Origin: Actinomadura craniellae
GTDB lineage: Bacteria > Actinomycetota > Actinomycetes > Streptosporangiales > Streptosporangiaceae
Reading direction: 5' to 3'
NCBI RefSeq assembly: GCF_003289645.1
Contig: NZ_QLYX01000003.1
Location: 124,001 to 188,000, forward strand
Length of the DNA: 64,000 bases
Every line of letters begins with the position of its first letter. Positions within the stretch are counted from its first letter, which is position 1. The notes below the pieces were generated by a model that saw nothing but the letters and a program-made list of their open reading frames with translations, was not told where the DNA came from and ran no database searches. The translations under genes were made by a program, and so were the position numbers. Below are positions 50,981 to 59,345 of the stretch, in pieces.

Positions 50981-51057
50981 CGTCGGCGTAACCTCCCGGA
51001 GCGTGATCGGTGTCGCCACACCTTAGGGCACCGGCCCGCCGGAGGACATCCGCCGTC

Positions 51058-52452
51058 TCACGCGCCGACGAGGGGGCGGTGCGGCTCGGCGGGAACGGCC
51101 GTCCGCGGCAGGAACCGGGCCAGCGCGGCGGCCAGCAGGAAGGCGGCGGCGCTGTAGCCGAGGGCGCGGGGCAGGGCGGACCCGGCCGGCCCGCCGAAGT
51201 AGACCACCCCGGCCAGGGCCACACCGATCGCGCCGCCGAGCTGGGTCACCGAGTTCAGCACCCCGGAGGCCGCGCCCGCGCTGTCGGCCCGCACCTCGCC
51301 GAGGACGGTCTGCGACAGCATCGGCAGGGTCAGCCCGAGCCCCAGCCCGCTCAGCGCCAGGCACGGCACCACCGACCAGGGGGTGAGGTCCGCGCCGGAG
51401 CGGGCGGTCACCGCGCTCAGCCAGGCCGCGCCCAGCGCGGCCAGCGCGGTGCCGAGCCCGACCAGCAGGCGGCCCCGGCGGTGCCCGTACCGGTGGGTGA
51501 GCTGCGCGGTGCACGCGGTGCCGGCCGGCCAGGCCAGGCACACGAACGCGACCAGCAGCGGCGACCAGTCCAGCCCGAACTGCAACCCCCAGGTGAGCGT
51601 GATGAAGAGGGCGCCGATCCCGGAGAACAGCACCAGGTTCAGCGCCAGCCCGGCACTGAAGGAGCGCCGCCGGAACAGGCCGGTGGGGATCAGCGCGTCG
51701 TCCCCCCGGCGCATCTCGTACCGGGCGAAGGCGGCCAGCAGGGGGACGGCGCAGCCCAGCATGGCCAGCGACCAGCCGGGCCAGCCCAGCTCCCGCCCCT
51801 GGACCAGCGGGAAGGCCAGCAGCAGGACGACCCCGCTGATCAGGGCGACCCCGCCGAGGTCGAGCCGGGGCGGGGGGTCGGCCCGGGAGTCGTCCATCCA
51901 GCGCGCGGCACCGGCCAGGGCGAGCAGCCCGATCGGGATGTTGATGTAGAAGATGGAGCGCCAGCCGCCGTGCGTCGTCAGCAGCCCGCCCAGCACCGGC
52001 CCGCTCACCTGGGCCACGCCGAGCAGCACCCCGTAGAGGCTGAACGCGGCGGCGCGCTCCCGTCCGGGTGCGAACTGGACGGTGATCACCGAGATCGCCT
52101 GGGGGACCATCACCCCGGCGAAGGCGCCCTGCAGGATCCGGGCGGCGACGAGCGTGCCGGGCGACCAGGCGGCGCCGGCCAGCGCGGAGGCCAGGGTGAA
52201 GCCGGCGACCCCGGCGAGGAACACCCGGCGGCGGCCCGCGATGTCGCCCAGCCGGCCGCCGGTGACCAGCAGCAGCGCGTATGCCAGCGCGTAGCCCGCC
52301 ACCGCCCACTGCCCGGCGGCGTATCCGGCTCCCAGGTCGCGCTGGATCGCGGGTAGCGCGACGTTGACGATCGTGACGTCGATCAGGTCCATGAACGTCG
52401 CGACGAGGACCACGGAAAGGGCGAGCCAACGGCGGCCGGCCAGTGCTTTCAC
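51058..52452 (-). CDS. MFS exporter, DHA2 family
   Basis: A 464-residue 14-helix transporter: FMDLIDVTIVNVALPAIQRD (helix 1), LVTGGRLGDIAGRRRVFL (motif A), and VSGPVLGGLLTTHGGWRSIF (antiporter motif C). GTG 52452 is chosen because AGGAGGTC lies just upstream; the frame continues to 52509 without a ribosome site. It is divergent from the DUF3068 gene. No regulator is adjacent. The cargo is unknown. Confidence 0.88.
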   Translation of the reverse strand: MKALAGRRWLALSVVLVATFMDLIDVTIVNVALPAIQRDLGAGYAAGQWAVAGYALAYALLLVTGGRLGDIAGRRRVFLAGVAGFTLASALAGAAWSPGTLVAARILQGAFAGVMVPQAISVITVQFAPGRERAAAFSLYGVLLGVAQVSGPVLGGLLTTHGGWRSIFYINIPIGLLALAGAARWMDDSRADPPPRLDLGGVALISGVVLLLAFPLVQGRELGWPGWSLAMLGCAVPLLAAFARYEMRRGDDALIPTGLFRRRSFSAGLALNLVLFSGIGALFITLTWGLQFGLDWSPLLVAFVCLAWPAGTACTAQLTHRYGHRRGRLLVGLGTALAALGAAWLSAVTARSGADLTPWSVVPCLALSGLGLGLTLPMLSQTVLGEVRADSAGAASGVLNSVTQLGGAIGVALAGVVYFGGPAGSALPRALGYSAAAFLLAAALARFLPRTAVPAEPHRPLVGA

Positions 52453-52563
52453 CGCGACCTCCGTTATTGGACAGAGGGTTTTTAGGGTTCGATAGGGTTG
52501 CGGGCGCAATGGGGTGGGATGCCCTGGAAGCCGTCAATATACGGCAGCCCCCGGAGGTTGGAC

Positions 52564-53568
52564 ATGCGGCGATCGATCGGCCTGGTCCTGGTGGGGGCGG
52601 GGGGCTTCCTGCTCGCGCTGGCGCCCATGTTGCGGTTCTACGTGGCCGAACGGGTGGCGATCGCCCCGCTGAACCAGTACCAGACGACCAGGCTGGAAGA
52701 CCGCAGCGCCACCTACTTCGACCTGGCCACCTTCAAGACGGTGCAGAACGCCACGGTGACCGCCATCAACACCCTCCGCGGGGACGTGCGGGCGGGCAAC
52801 GAGCGGGTCGCGGTCTGGGACTCCTCCACCGAGATCTTCGACAAGCAGCGCAACAAGCGGATCCAGATCCAGGGGTACCGGGTCGCCTTCGACCGGCGGA
52901 CCTCGGCGCTGGTCAACTGCTGCGGCAGCAACGTCGGCGGCGACACCAGCGTGCAGATGTCGGGGTACGCCCTGCTCTTCCCGCTGGCCAACGTGCAGAA
53001 GCGCGACTACACGTTCTTCGACATGACGACCAAGCGGCCCCTGCCGATGCGGTACGACGGCGTCGACAAGGTGCAGGGGATGACCACCTACCGCTTCGTC
53101 CAGGTGGTGCCCTACACCCGGACTGAGGGCGTGGAGTACCAGGTGCCGGGCGAGTTGCTGGGGCTGGGCCGGCGCAGCGGCAGCCACCGGGTGGACCGGT
53201 ACGCGGGCGCCACGGTCACCGTCTGGGTGGACCCGCGCACCGGGATCCCGGTCAAGCACTGGCAGAGCATCCTCACCACGGTCCAGACGCCGGACGGGAA
53301 GGGGAAGCTGACTGTCGCCGCGGCGGATCTGGTCACCGTGGACGCCGACCAGAAGCGGAACGTGGCCTACTCCGAGGACCGGGCCACGCAGTTGCGGCTG
53401 CTCAACTCCACCGTCCCGACGGCGTCGGTGGGGGTGGGCGTGGTGATGCTGGCCGGCGGTTCCATCGTGGCGGCGCTCACCGGCCGGACGCGCACCCGGC
53501 CGGGCCGCGACCGCCACGGGCGGTACGGAAGCACCTCCGACGGACCCCGGAGCACGATCGTCCGCTGA
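52564..53568 (+). CDS. DUF3068 family membrane-anchored protein
   Basis: A 334-residue actinobacterial envelope protein. One N-terminal helix (IGLVLVGAGGFLLALAPMLR), a large extracytoplasmic domain beginning FYVAERVAIAPLNQYQTTRL with a conserved CC pair (LVNCCGSNVGG), and one C-terminal helix (VGVGVVMLAGGSIVAAL). The family is widespread in mycolic-acid and related actinomycetes; function unknown. ATG 52564 follows GGAGG. Confidence 0.88.
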   Translation: MRRSIGLVLVGAGGFLLALAPMLRFYVAERVAIAPLNQYQTTRLEDRSATYFDLATFKTVQNATVTAINTLRGDVRAGNERVAVWDSSTEIFDKQRNKRIQIQGYRVAFDRRTSALVNCCGSNVGGDTSVQMSGYALLFPLANVQKRDYTFFDMTTKRPLPMRYDGVDKVQGMTTYRFVQVVPYTRTEGVEYQVPGELLGLGRRSGSHRVDRYAGATVTVWVDPRTGIPVKHWQSILTTVQTPDGKGKLTVAAADLVTVDADQKRNVAYSEDRATQLRLLNSTVPTASVGVGVVMLAGGSIVAALTGRTRTRPGRDRHGRYGSTSDGPRSTIVR

Positions 53569-53619
53569 TACGCGTTCCATCGGGATCGGCTCGACTGAAG
53601 GGCTTTTCAAAGCGCTAAG

Positions 53620-53633
53620 TAGAACCTGTTGCA
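53620..53633. promoter_or_regulatory. KstR-type operator candidate
   Basis: TAGAACCTGTTGCA matches the published KstR consensus TNNAACNNGTTNNA at every fixed position. It lies 31 nt before the GTG of the flavoprotein gene at 53665, a repressor position. One site of this kind can arise by chance, but the gene function and the steroid cluster 6 kb away fit. Confidence 0.5.
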
Positions 53634-53664
53634 GTTTCTTGGGGCGGCGCCTAGAGTTCAAGCC

Positions 53665-54774
53665 GTGCGGACACGAGTAACCGAACTCTTCGGCATCGAG
53701 TACCCGATCTTCGCGTTCAGTCACTGCCGCGACGTGGTCGCCGCGGTGAGCCGCGCCGGCGGCATGGGCGTCCTCGGCGCCCTGTACTTCACCCCCGAGG
53801 AACTCGAGCTCGAGCTCAAGTGGATCGACGAGCACGTCGGCGGCAAGCCGTACGGCGTCGACGTCGTGATGCCGGCCAAGTACGAGGGCGCCGACCTCGG
53901 CGACGCCGAGGAGCTGCTGGGCCGGCTCCAGGGCATGATCCCCGAGCGGAACCGGGAGTTCCTCGAGGAACTGCTGGCCGAGCACGGCGTCGAGCCGTCC
54001 ACCGAGAGCGCCGGCCGCGCCCTGCTCGGCTGGACCGACGCCACCGCCCGGCCCCAGGTGGAGGTGGCGCTCAAGCACCCGATCGCGCTGTTGGCCAACG
54101 CGCTCGGTCCGCCCCCGGCGGACGTGGTCGAGGAGGCCCACCAGCACGGCGTGAAGGTGGCGGGGCTGGCGAGCAACGCCCGGCACGCCCGCAAGCAGGT
54201 CGAGGTCGGCGTCGACATCATCGTCGCGCAGGGCACCGAGGCCGGCGGGCACACCGGCGACGTCTCCACCATGGTGCTGATCCCCGAGGTGGTGGACGCG
54301 GTCGGCGCGGACACCATGGTCCTCGCCGCCGGCGGGATCGGCCGGGGCCGCCAGATGGCCGCCGGCATGGCGCTCGGCGCCGACGGCGTGTGGACCGGCT
54401 CGATCTGGCTGACCGTGGACGAGGCCGACACCCAGGAGAACACCCGCGCCAAGCTGCTGGAGGCCACCTCGCGCGACACCGTCCGGTCGCGGTCGTGGAC
54501 GGGCAAGCCCGCCCGGCTGCTGCGGACCGCCTGGACCGACGCCTGGGAGAGCGAGCGGTCACCCGGCTACCTGCCGATGCCCATGCAGTTCATGCTCATC
54601 TCGGACGCGCTGCGCCGGATCGGCCGCTCCGGGGACGGCGAACTGGTCACCTTCCCGGTCGGGCAGATCGTCGGCTCGATGAACCAGGTCAAGCCCGCCG
54701 CCCAGGTCGTCTACGACCTGATCGAGGAGTACGTCGAGTCCCTCGAACGCCTCAACGCCATCACCGAGGGCTGA
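53665..54774 (+). CDS. Nitronate monooxygenase/2-NPD-family FMN oxidoreductase
   Basis: A 369-residue TIM-barrel flavoprotein: VRTRVTELFGIEYPIFAFSH at the N terminus, AQGTEAGGHTGDVSTMVLIP (phosphate-binding and active His region), and AAGGIGRGRQMAAGMALGAD (FMN). Mycobacterial relatives include Rv1533 and the steroid-ring enzyme IpdC (Rv3553), both flavin-dependent; which one this matches cannot be told without alignment. The KstR-type site in its promoter favours a steroid role. GTG start; the gene is monocistronic and followed by a strong terminator. Confidence 0.85.
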   Translation: MRTRVTELFGIEYPIFAFSHCRDVVAAVSRAGGMGVLGALYFTPEELELELKWIDEHVGGKPYGVDVVMPAKYEGADLGDAEELLGRLQGMIPERNREFLEELLAEHGVEPSTESAGRALLGWTDATARPQVEVALKHPIALLANALGPPPADVVEEAHQHGVKVAGLASNARHARKQVEVGVDIIVAQGTEAGGHTGDVSTMVLIPEVVDAVGADTMVLAAGGIGRGRQMAAGMALGADGVWTGSIWLTVDEADTQENTRAKLLEATSRDTVRSRSWTGKPARLLRTAWTDAWESERSPGYLPMPMQFMLISDALRRIGRSGDGELVTFPVGQIVGSMNQVKPAAQVVYDLIEEYVESLERLNAITEG

Positions 54775-54779
54775 CCCCG

Positions 54780-54816
54780 CCGGACGGCCGGGCTCTCCTC
54801 CGGCCCGGCCGTCCGG
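54780..54816 (+). terminator. Hairpin after the flavoprotein gene
   Basis: A 13-bp perfect stem (CCGGACGGCCGGG with CCCGGCCGTCCGG at 54804-54816) and an 11-nt loop start 6 nt after the TGA. No U-tract, as usual here. Confidence 0.75.
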
Positions 54817-54970
54817 GGGTCGCTCCGCCGCGAAGCCCGCGTCGCGCTGCCGCGCCCGCCAGCGGAACAAATCCTGTTATTTCGGGATATTACTAACGCT
54901 GTTGATAACGGTAAGGCCATCTGTCCGGGATATCGGCCCGCCGGATGTGGGGCGCATTTACCGTTACCGG

Positions 54971-55843
54971 GTGCCATCGACCGAACACGAAGCCGTCGTA
55001 CGGCTGTTCCACGAAAGCCCGGCCCTGGCGGCCGGGCTGCTCCAGGACGCGCTGCACGTACCGCTGCCCGACTACGACTACGTCGGCCTGGAGTCCGGCG
55101 ACCTCACCGAGACCACGCCCAGCGAACTCCGCGCCGACTCCGTCATCGTCTTCCAGCGCAAACGCCCCGACGCCGACCCCGAACCGGTGCTCGCCGTCGT
55201 CGTGGAGGTCCAGCGCGCCCGCGACCCCGGCAAGCACTGGACCTGGCCGATGTACCTGGTCGCCCTGCGCACCCGGATGCGCTGCCCCGCGGTCCTGCTG
55301 GTCGTCTGCCCCGAGGCCGCGATCGCGCGCTGGAGCGCCCGCCCGATCGACCTGGGCCACCCCAACCTGACCCTGGTCCCCCTCGTCGCCGGCCCCACCG
55401 AGGTCCCCGAGATCACGGACGTCCGGGAGGCGGCCCAGGACCTCGAACTCGCCGTGCTCTCGATGATCACCCATGCCGAGGCCCCCGGCGCCGCCGACAT
55501 CGCGAACGCCCTGTTCACCGCCATCCATGACATCGACCCTGACCGGGGCGGTCTGTACGCTGACATGGTGCGGGCGGCTCTGTCCAGGGAGGTCTGGGAT
55601 CACTTGGAGAAGCAGATGAAAACCGAAACCCGTGAATACCTCAGCGACTGGGTCCGCGAGAAAGTGGTCAAGGGCAAGGCTGAGGCCATAGCTGAATCGA
55701 TCTTCAGAGTCCTGGCCGCCAGAGGGGTCGAAGTTCCGGAAGAAGTGCGGGCCGAGATCAGCGCGTGTACTGACCTTGAGCAGTTGGACGCGTGGGTGGG
55801 GATAGCCGCCACCGCTGATTCCGCTCGCGCACTGCTCGACTGA
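54971..55843 (+). CDS. Rpn-like PD-(D/E)XK nuclease family protein, first tail repeat only
   Basis: A 290-residue protein of an actinomycete family related to Rpn/YhgA nucleases. The N-terminal domain begins PSTEHEAVVRLFHESPALAA; the nuclease core is seen as LRADSVIVF (Asp) and VLAVVVEVQRARDPGKHWTW (Glu-x-Gln). It ends with a tail: LSREVW, then YLSDWVREKVVKGKAEAIAE, then VLAARGVEVPEEVRAEISAC and DLEQLDAWVGIAATADSARA. GTG 54971 gives the family start; TTG 54902 would add 23 residues. The frame continues past the TGA (55841-55843) into two more tail copies (next entry), where the same position is CGA. Confidence 0.75.
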   Translation: MPSTEHEAVVRLFHESPALAAGLLQDALHVPLPDYDYVGLESGDLTETTPSELRADSVIVFQRKRPDADPEPVLAVVVEVQRARDPGKHWTWPMYLVALRTRMRCPAVLLVVCPEAAIARWSARPIDLGHPNLTLVPLVAGPTEVPEITDVREAAQDLELAVLSMITHAEAPGAADIANALFTAIHDIDPDRGGLYADMVRAALSREVWDHLEKQMKTETREYLSDWVREKVVKGKAEAIAESIFRVLAARGVEVPEEVRAEISACTDLEQLDAWVGIAATADSARALLD

Positions 55844-55852
55844 ACGGGGACG

Positions 55853-56467
55853 ATGTTGTCCCGAGAAGCTGGAGTGTGTGTGGAGGAGCGAGCGGAGATC
55901 AGAGCTCGCGGATACCTCAGCGACTGGGCCCGCGAGAACGTGGCCAAGGGACGAGCCGAGGCGATTGCCGAAACCAAGGCTAAGGTGATCTTCGACGTGC
56001 TTGCGGCCCGAGGGCTCGAAGTGCCTGAGGACGTTCGGGCTGAGGTCAGCGCGTGTACCGATCTCGAGCGGCTGGACGCGTGGGTGTGGATGTCCGCCAC
56101 CGCTGATTCCGCCCGCGCACTGCTCGACCGAACGGGGATGGTGTTGTCCCGAGAAGCCGAAGTGCTCGCGGAGGGGTGGGCGGAGGCCAAGGCTCGCGGA
56201 TACCTCAGCGACTGGGCTCGGCAGTCCTTCGCCGAGGGCTATGCCGAGGGTTATGCCAAGGGCTATGCCGAGGGTTATGCCGAGAGCATGGCAGAGAACT
56301 ATGCCAAGGGCATGGCCGAGGCGATTCTCACGGTGCTGGCCGCCCGGGGACTCGAAGTGCCCGAGGACGTCCGGGCCGAGGTCAGCGCGTGTACCGATCT
56401 CGATCGGCTGGACGTCTGGATCGGGGTGGCCGCCACCGCCGAGTCCGCCCGGGCCCTGCTCGGTTGA
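55853..56467 (+). CDS. Two tail repeats in frame with the upstream nuclease gene
   Basis: A 204-codon ORF in the same frame as the nuclease gene, three sense codons after its TGA. It contains two more copies of the tail unit (starting LSRE at 55856 and 56144; periods 276 and 288 nt), each with YLSDWAR, then VLAARGLEVPEDVRAEVSAC and a DSARALLD/ESARALLG end. The last copy has an EGYAEGYAKGYAEGYA stretch from 12-nt repeats (about 56236-56316). There is no nuclease core and no good ribosome site. It is either the C-terminal part of a gene broken by CGA-to-TGA, or a separate small protein. Confidence 0.6.
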   Translation: MLSREAGVCVEERAEIRARGYLSDWARENVAKGRAEAIAETKAKVIFDVLAARGLEVPEDVRAEVSACTDLERLDAWVWMSATADSARALLDRTGMVLSREAEVLAEGWAEAKARGYLSDWARQSFAEGYAEGYAKGYAEGYAESMAENYAKGMAEAILTVLAARGLEVPEDVRAEVSACTDLDRLDVWIGVAATAESARALLG

Positions 56468-56506
56468 GCCGGGGCGCGGGCGGGCCCGGTGCCCGGTGGG
56501 GTGGGG

Positions 56507-56917
56507 TCAGAAGCGGGTGAGGGTGGAGAAGAGGCGGCCGAGCAGGTAGTAGACCACGGCGCCCAGGCCCCAGTTCATGTACATCTGCCGTTCGGGGTCG
56601 GGGTTGGTGAAGACGTCCCGGAACGGGGTGGCCAGCCAGGTGCCGGCGTCCAGGGTGGCGCTCACGAAGCCGTTGCCGGGGTTGGCGTCGCTCCAGGTGA
56701 GCAGCATGCCCAGGCCCAGGATCAGCGCGGCGGCGCAGCCGGCGCCCCAGATCATCCCGCTGATCGGGTTGGTGCGCGACCTCGGCCACCGGCGCGGCCC
56801 GCGGCGCTCCTCGGGCTCCGGAGCCGAGCGCCGGGGCGGCCAGAACCTCCGCCGCCGGGTCTCCTCGGCGGCCGGGGTCTCTTCTTTCCGTCGGTTGGGC
56901 CACAGCTGCACGGCCAT
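56507..56917 (-). CDS. Small membrane protein, unknown function
   Basis: A 136-residue protein with a charged, Arg/Pro/Glu-rich N terminus (about 50 residues) and two membrane helices (SGMIWGAGCAAALILGLGML; WGLGAVVYYLLGRLFSTL). The loop between them (WLATPFRDVFTNPDPERQMY) is predicted outside. Not recognised. It is the last gene of a minus-strand set with a lipoprotein and a secreted protein. Confidence 0.7.
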   Translation of the reverse strand: MAVQLWPNRRKEETPAAEETRRRRFWPPRRSAPEPEERRGPRRWPRSRTNPISGMIWGAGCAAALILGLGMLLTWSDANPGNGFVSATLDAGTWLATPFRDVFTNPDPERQMYMNWGLGAVVYYLLGRLFSTLTRF

Positions 56918-57033
56918 CTCGGCTCACTCCTCTCGTCGCCCCCGTTGTGCCGCGGCCGGAGGCGCCGAAACCCAACCCGCCGCTGACCTCGGGTGATCCG
57001 GTCATTGCCCGGGCGCGGCGAAGGCGCCGCCCG

Positions 57034-57405
57034 CTACCGCGGCGAGGGCGGGGCGAGCTGCTTCATGCACTTCTGCAGCGCGATCTGGCCCTTGCGCATG
57101 TCGAAGCCGGGCGGCGGGGACCACGTCTGCGGCGGCTCGGGGATGTTGATGCCCTCCTTGCGCATGCAGGCGGTGAGGGCGCGCAGCTCGGTCGGCTGCG
57201 GCGGGACCGGCGCGACGGAGCGGGGCCCGGTGGTGCCGCCGGACGCGCCGGGTGCGGGGGCCGAGCCGGCGGCGGGGGCGGAGGGGGCGCCGGTGGCCGA
57301 GGGCGGCGGGGCGGACGAGGTGTCGTCGCCCCCGCACGCGGTGAGGGTCAGGGCCGGGAGCAGGACCAGTGCCGCGGCGTGCCGGCGGCCGAAGGTGAAC
57401 TGCAC
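57034..57405 (-). CDS. Small lipoprotein
   Basis: A 123-residue protein with a signal peptide and lipobox LTAC (mature Cys24). A Ser/Ala/Pro/Gly-rich linker follows, then a compact C-terminal segment with two Cys (LTACMRKEGINIPEPPQTW and ALQKCMKQLAP). The short CMR-x-x-G-x-x-x-P pattern occurs in many actinobacterial small lipoproteins of unknown function. It lies 83 nt after the secreted protein gene. Confidence 0.78.
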   Translation of the reverse strand: MQFTFGRRHAAALVLLPALTLTACGGDDTSSAPPPSATGAPSAPAAGSAPAPGASGGTTGPRSVAPVPPQPTELRALTACMRKEGINIPEPPQTWSPPPGFDMRKGQIALQKCMKQLAPPSPR

Positions 57406-57488
57406 GGGGTGTCCTTTCGGTGGGGTGGGCCGGACGGTGGCGGCTCCCCCGCCCGGGAGGGACGGGGGAGCCGCCGGGTGCGATCAGG

Positions 57489-58751
57489 TCAGATCACGGG
57501 GGTGTCGACCAGGTAGACCAGCGGCGCGGGGGTGCCGCAGGTGGCCGAGGCCGAGGTGGAGCCGTTGAAGGTGAAGCTGGCGGCGGCGGAGCCGAGCGCG
57601 ACCGCGATCCGGGTCGAGCCCGGGGCGGCGCCGAACGGTCCCGCGGTGAGCGTGCCGTTGGTGGGCAGCGACAGCACGATCTTCTTGTCCCTTTCGAGCG
57701 GGGTCGTCGGGATGTCGATCCCGTTGGCGGCGACGTTCATGGACGCCGGCGTTCCGCCCTCGGTGAGCAGTTCGAGTTTGGTCACCTTGCCCGCGGCGGT
57801 GGTATAGCCCATGTCCAACAGTTTGTTCACCGTCTTTGCCGGGATGGTGAGTGCTCCCGAGGCGTTGGTGAAGGAGAAGTTCGTCCCCTTCTTGATCGAC
57901 AGCGGGAAGTGGCCGCCGACCGCGATGCCGACGTCCACCGGCTGGCCGCCGAGCGTGCAGGTGTAGGGGGCGTTGATGATGCCGACCACCTCGTTGGAGG
58001 CGGGCTCGGGGAAGTTCAGCGGAGCGCCGTGGATCTTCGCGGGCGGTTGCCCGGCGGGCCCGCCGACCGCGACGGTCAGCAGCGCGTTGCCCTGGGACGC
58101 GGTGCAGTCGGCCGTGATCGGCAGGGTGAAGCCCCAGTCGGACTTCAGGGTGATCTCGGCGACCGCGTGGTCGAACTTGAACGTCACCGAGCCGCTGCCG
58201 GGCGCGGTGTAGGGCCCGACGTCGAAGGTCTCGCCGGCCTTCAGCGGCAGGCCGACCTTCAGCGGCTGGCCGGGCTCGAACGCGATGTCCTTGATCTCCA
58301 CCGGCTCCTTGGCGATGTTGATCGAGGCGGGGGTGGAGTTGCTGGCGCCGATGCTCAGGTCGGTGACCCTGGCGTCGGCCTTGGTGATCCCCAGCAGCGG
58401 CGCCAGGAAGGTCAGCCAGGACGGGATCGTGATGTTCCCCGAGCCCTGGGTCAGCCAGAACTCCTGGCCGGGCCCGAGTTGCACGGGCGCGACGCCCTGG
58501 ACGTCCACGTCGCTGCCCAGATTGAAGATCGGGAGAACGCCGCCAAGGATGATCTTGCAGTTGATCGGCAGCTTGAACCGCCCGGTGTCGACCCCCACCT
58601 CCGGAACGTTGTCCAGCGGTAGCGCCTGCGCCGGCGGGGGCTGGAGCAGGGCGAACGAGAACACGGCGGCGGCGAGCGCGGCGAGTGCCCGCCGCCGGCC
58701 GGTCCTGCGTTCGGGCATCAGCCGGGCGCCGGTGCGATGCTTCGGCCTCAT
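57489..58751 (-). CDS. Secreted protein with internally repeated beta domains
   Basis: A 420-residue exported protein: basic N terminus, hydrophobic core (ALAALAAAVFSFALLQ), then PPPAQA as a signal peptidase I site. The mature part is beta-rich, low in charge, with several similar segments (for example PINCKIILGG/APYTCTLGGQ and STPASINIAKEPVEI/GTPASMNVAANGIDI), suggesting two related halves. Similar proteins in actinomycetes carry the DUF6801-type domain and some are labelled cholesterol esterase without proof. Four Cys could form two disulfides. Confidence 0.7.
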   Translation of the reverse strand: MRPKHRTGARLMPERRTGRRRALAALAAAVFSFALLQPPPAQALPLDNVPEVGVDTGRFKLPINCKIILGGVLPIFNLGSDVDVQGVAPVQLGPGQEFWLTQGSGNITIPSWLTFLAPLLGITKADARVTDLSIGASNSTPASINIAKEPVEIKDIAFEPGQPLKVGLPLKAGETFDVGPYTAPGSGSVTFKFDHAVAEITLKSDWGFTLPITADCTASQGNALLTVAVGGPAGQPPAKIHGAPLNFPEPASNEVVGIINAPYTCTLGGQPVDVGIAVGGHFPLSIKKGTNFSFTNASGALTIPAKTVNKLLDMGYTTAAGKVTKLELLTEGGTPASMNVAANGIDIPTTPLERDKKIVLSLPTNGTLTAGPFGAAPGSTRIAVALGSAAASFTFNGSTSASATCGTPAPLVYLVDTPVI

Positions 58752-59039
58752 GGATCCTCCATAAGTACTTGGCGTGTACCGGTGGGGGTCTCATGGTGAC
58801 CGTCATCCACAGGCCGGAAATACCGAGAGGGATGAGGAATCCGGCCTGGCCCTTGGCAACCTCCTTCGCGCGGACGGCCGCTCCGCCTGCCGGCATTTCC
58901 CATAAAAAGGGACGATTCGCCGGAGTAATTGCACTATCCGTAACGATGCGATTACCGATATGCGCTGAGGGGTGCGCCCGGGGCCGTCGCGCTTCTAGCG
59001 TTACGGCGAGCCACCGGCCGGACACGCGGCCGCTGTTCC
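58752..59039. other. Intergenic region between divergent genes
   Basis: 288 nt without a convincing gene. It contains AT-richer patches (58755-58770, 58905-58960) that probably hold the promoter for the secreted protein gene and the small gene at 59040. I found no palindrome of the KstR type here. Confidence 0.5.
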
Positions 59040-59342
59040 ATGGGCGTCCCGAAAGGCAGGGAAACATTGGAAGAGCACGTGCAGCCCGGAAGCCGCGACC
59101 AGTTCGACGAGCTGGCACGCATCAGCATGGCCGAAGGCATGGTCAGGGGAATGGCCAAGGGCATGGTCGAGGGCGAGGTGCGGGGCAGGGCCGAGTCGGT
59201 GCTCGTGGTGCTCTCGGCGCGTGGCCTGGAGGTGCCGGACGACGTGCGCGCCCAGATCTCCGCCTGCGCCGACCTGGCCCGGCTCGAAGACCTGATCAGG
59301 TCCGCCGTCACCGTCGATTCGGCCCGTACCCTGCTCTCCTGA
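59040..59342 (+). CDS. Orphan tail-domain protein related to the Rpn-like nuclease
   Basis: A 100-residue protein lacking any nuclease domain. A G-M-A/E-G repeat helix (MAEGMVRGMAKGMVEGEVRG) precedes VLSARGLEVPDDVRAQISAC and a VDSARTLLS end, matching the tail unit at 55580-56464. The ATG at 59040 has no clear ribosome site; TTG 59067 after AGGCAGG is an alternative. It may be a relic, or a partner that oligomerises with the nuclease tail. It ends 3 nt before the convergent echA19-like gene. Confidence 0.65.
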   Translation: MGVPKGRETLEEHVQPGSRDQFDELARISMAEGMVRGMAKGMVEGEVRGRAESVLVVLSARGLEVPDDVRAQISACADLARLEDLIRSAVTVDSARTLLS

Positions 59343-59345
59343 GCG

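Noticed and set aside
55841-55843. TGA read as selenocysteine
   Set aside because: The aligned repeat has CGA (Arg), there is no conserved Cys/Sec context, and no sign of selenoprotein machinery in the window.
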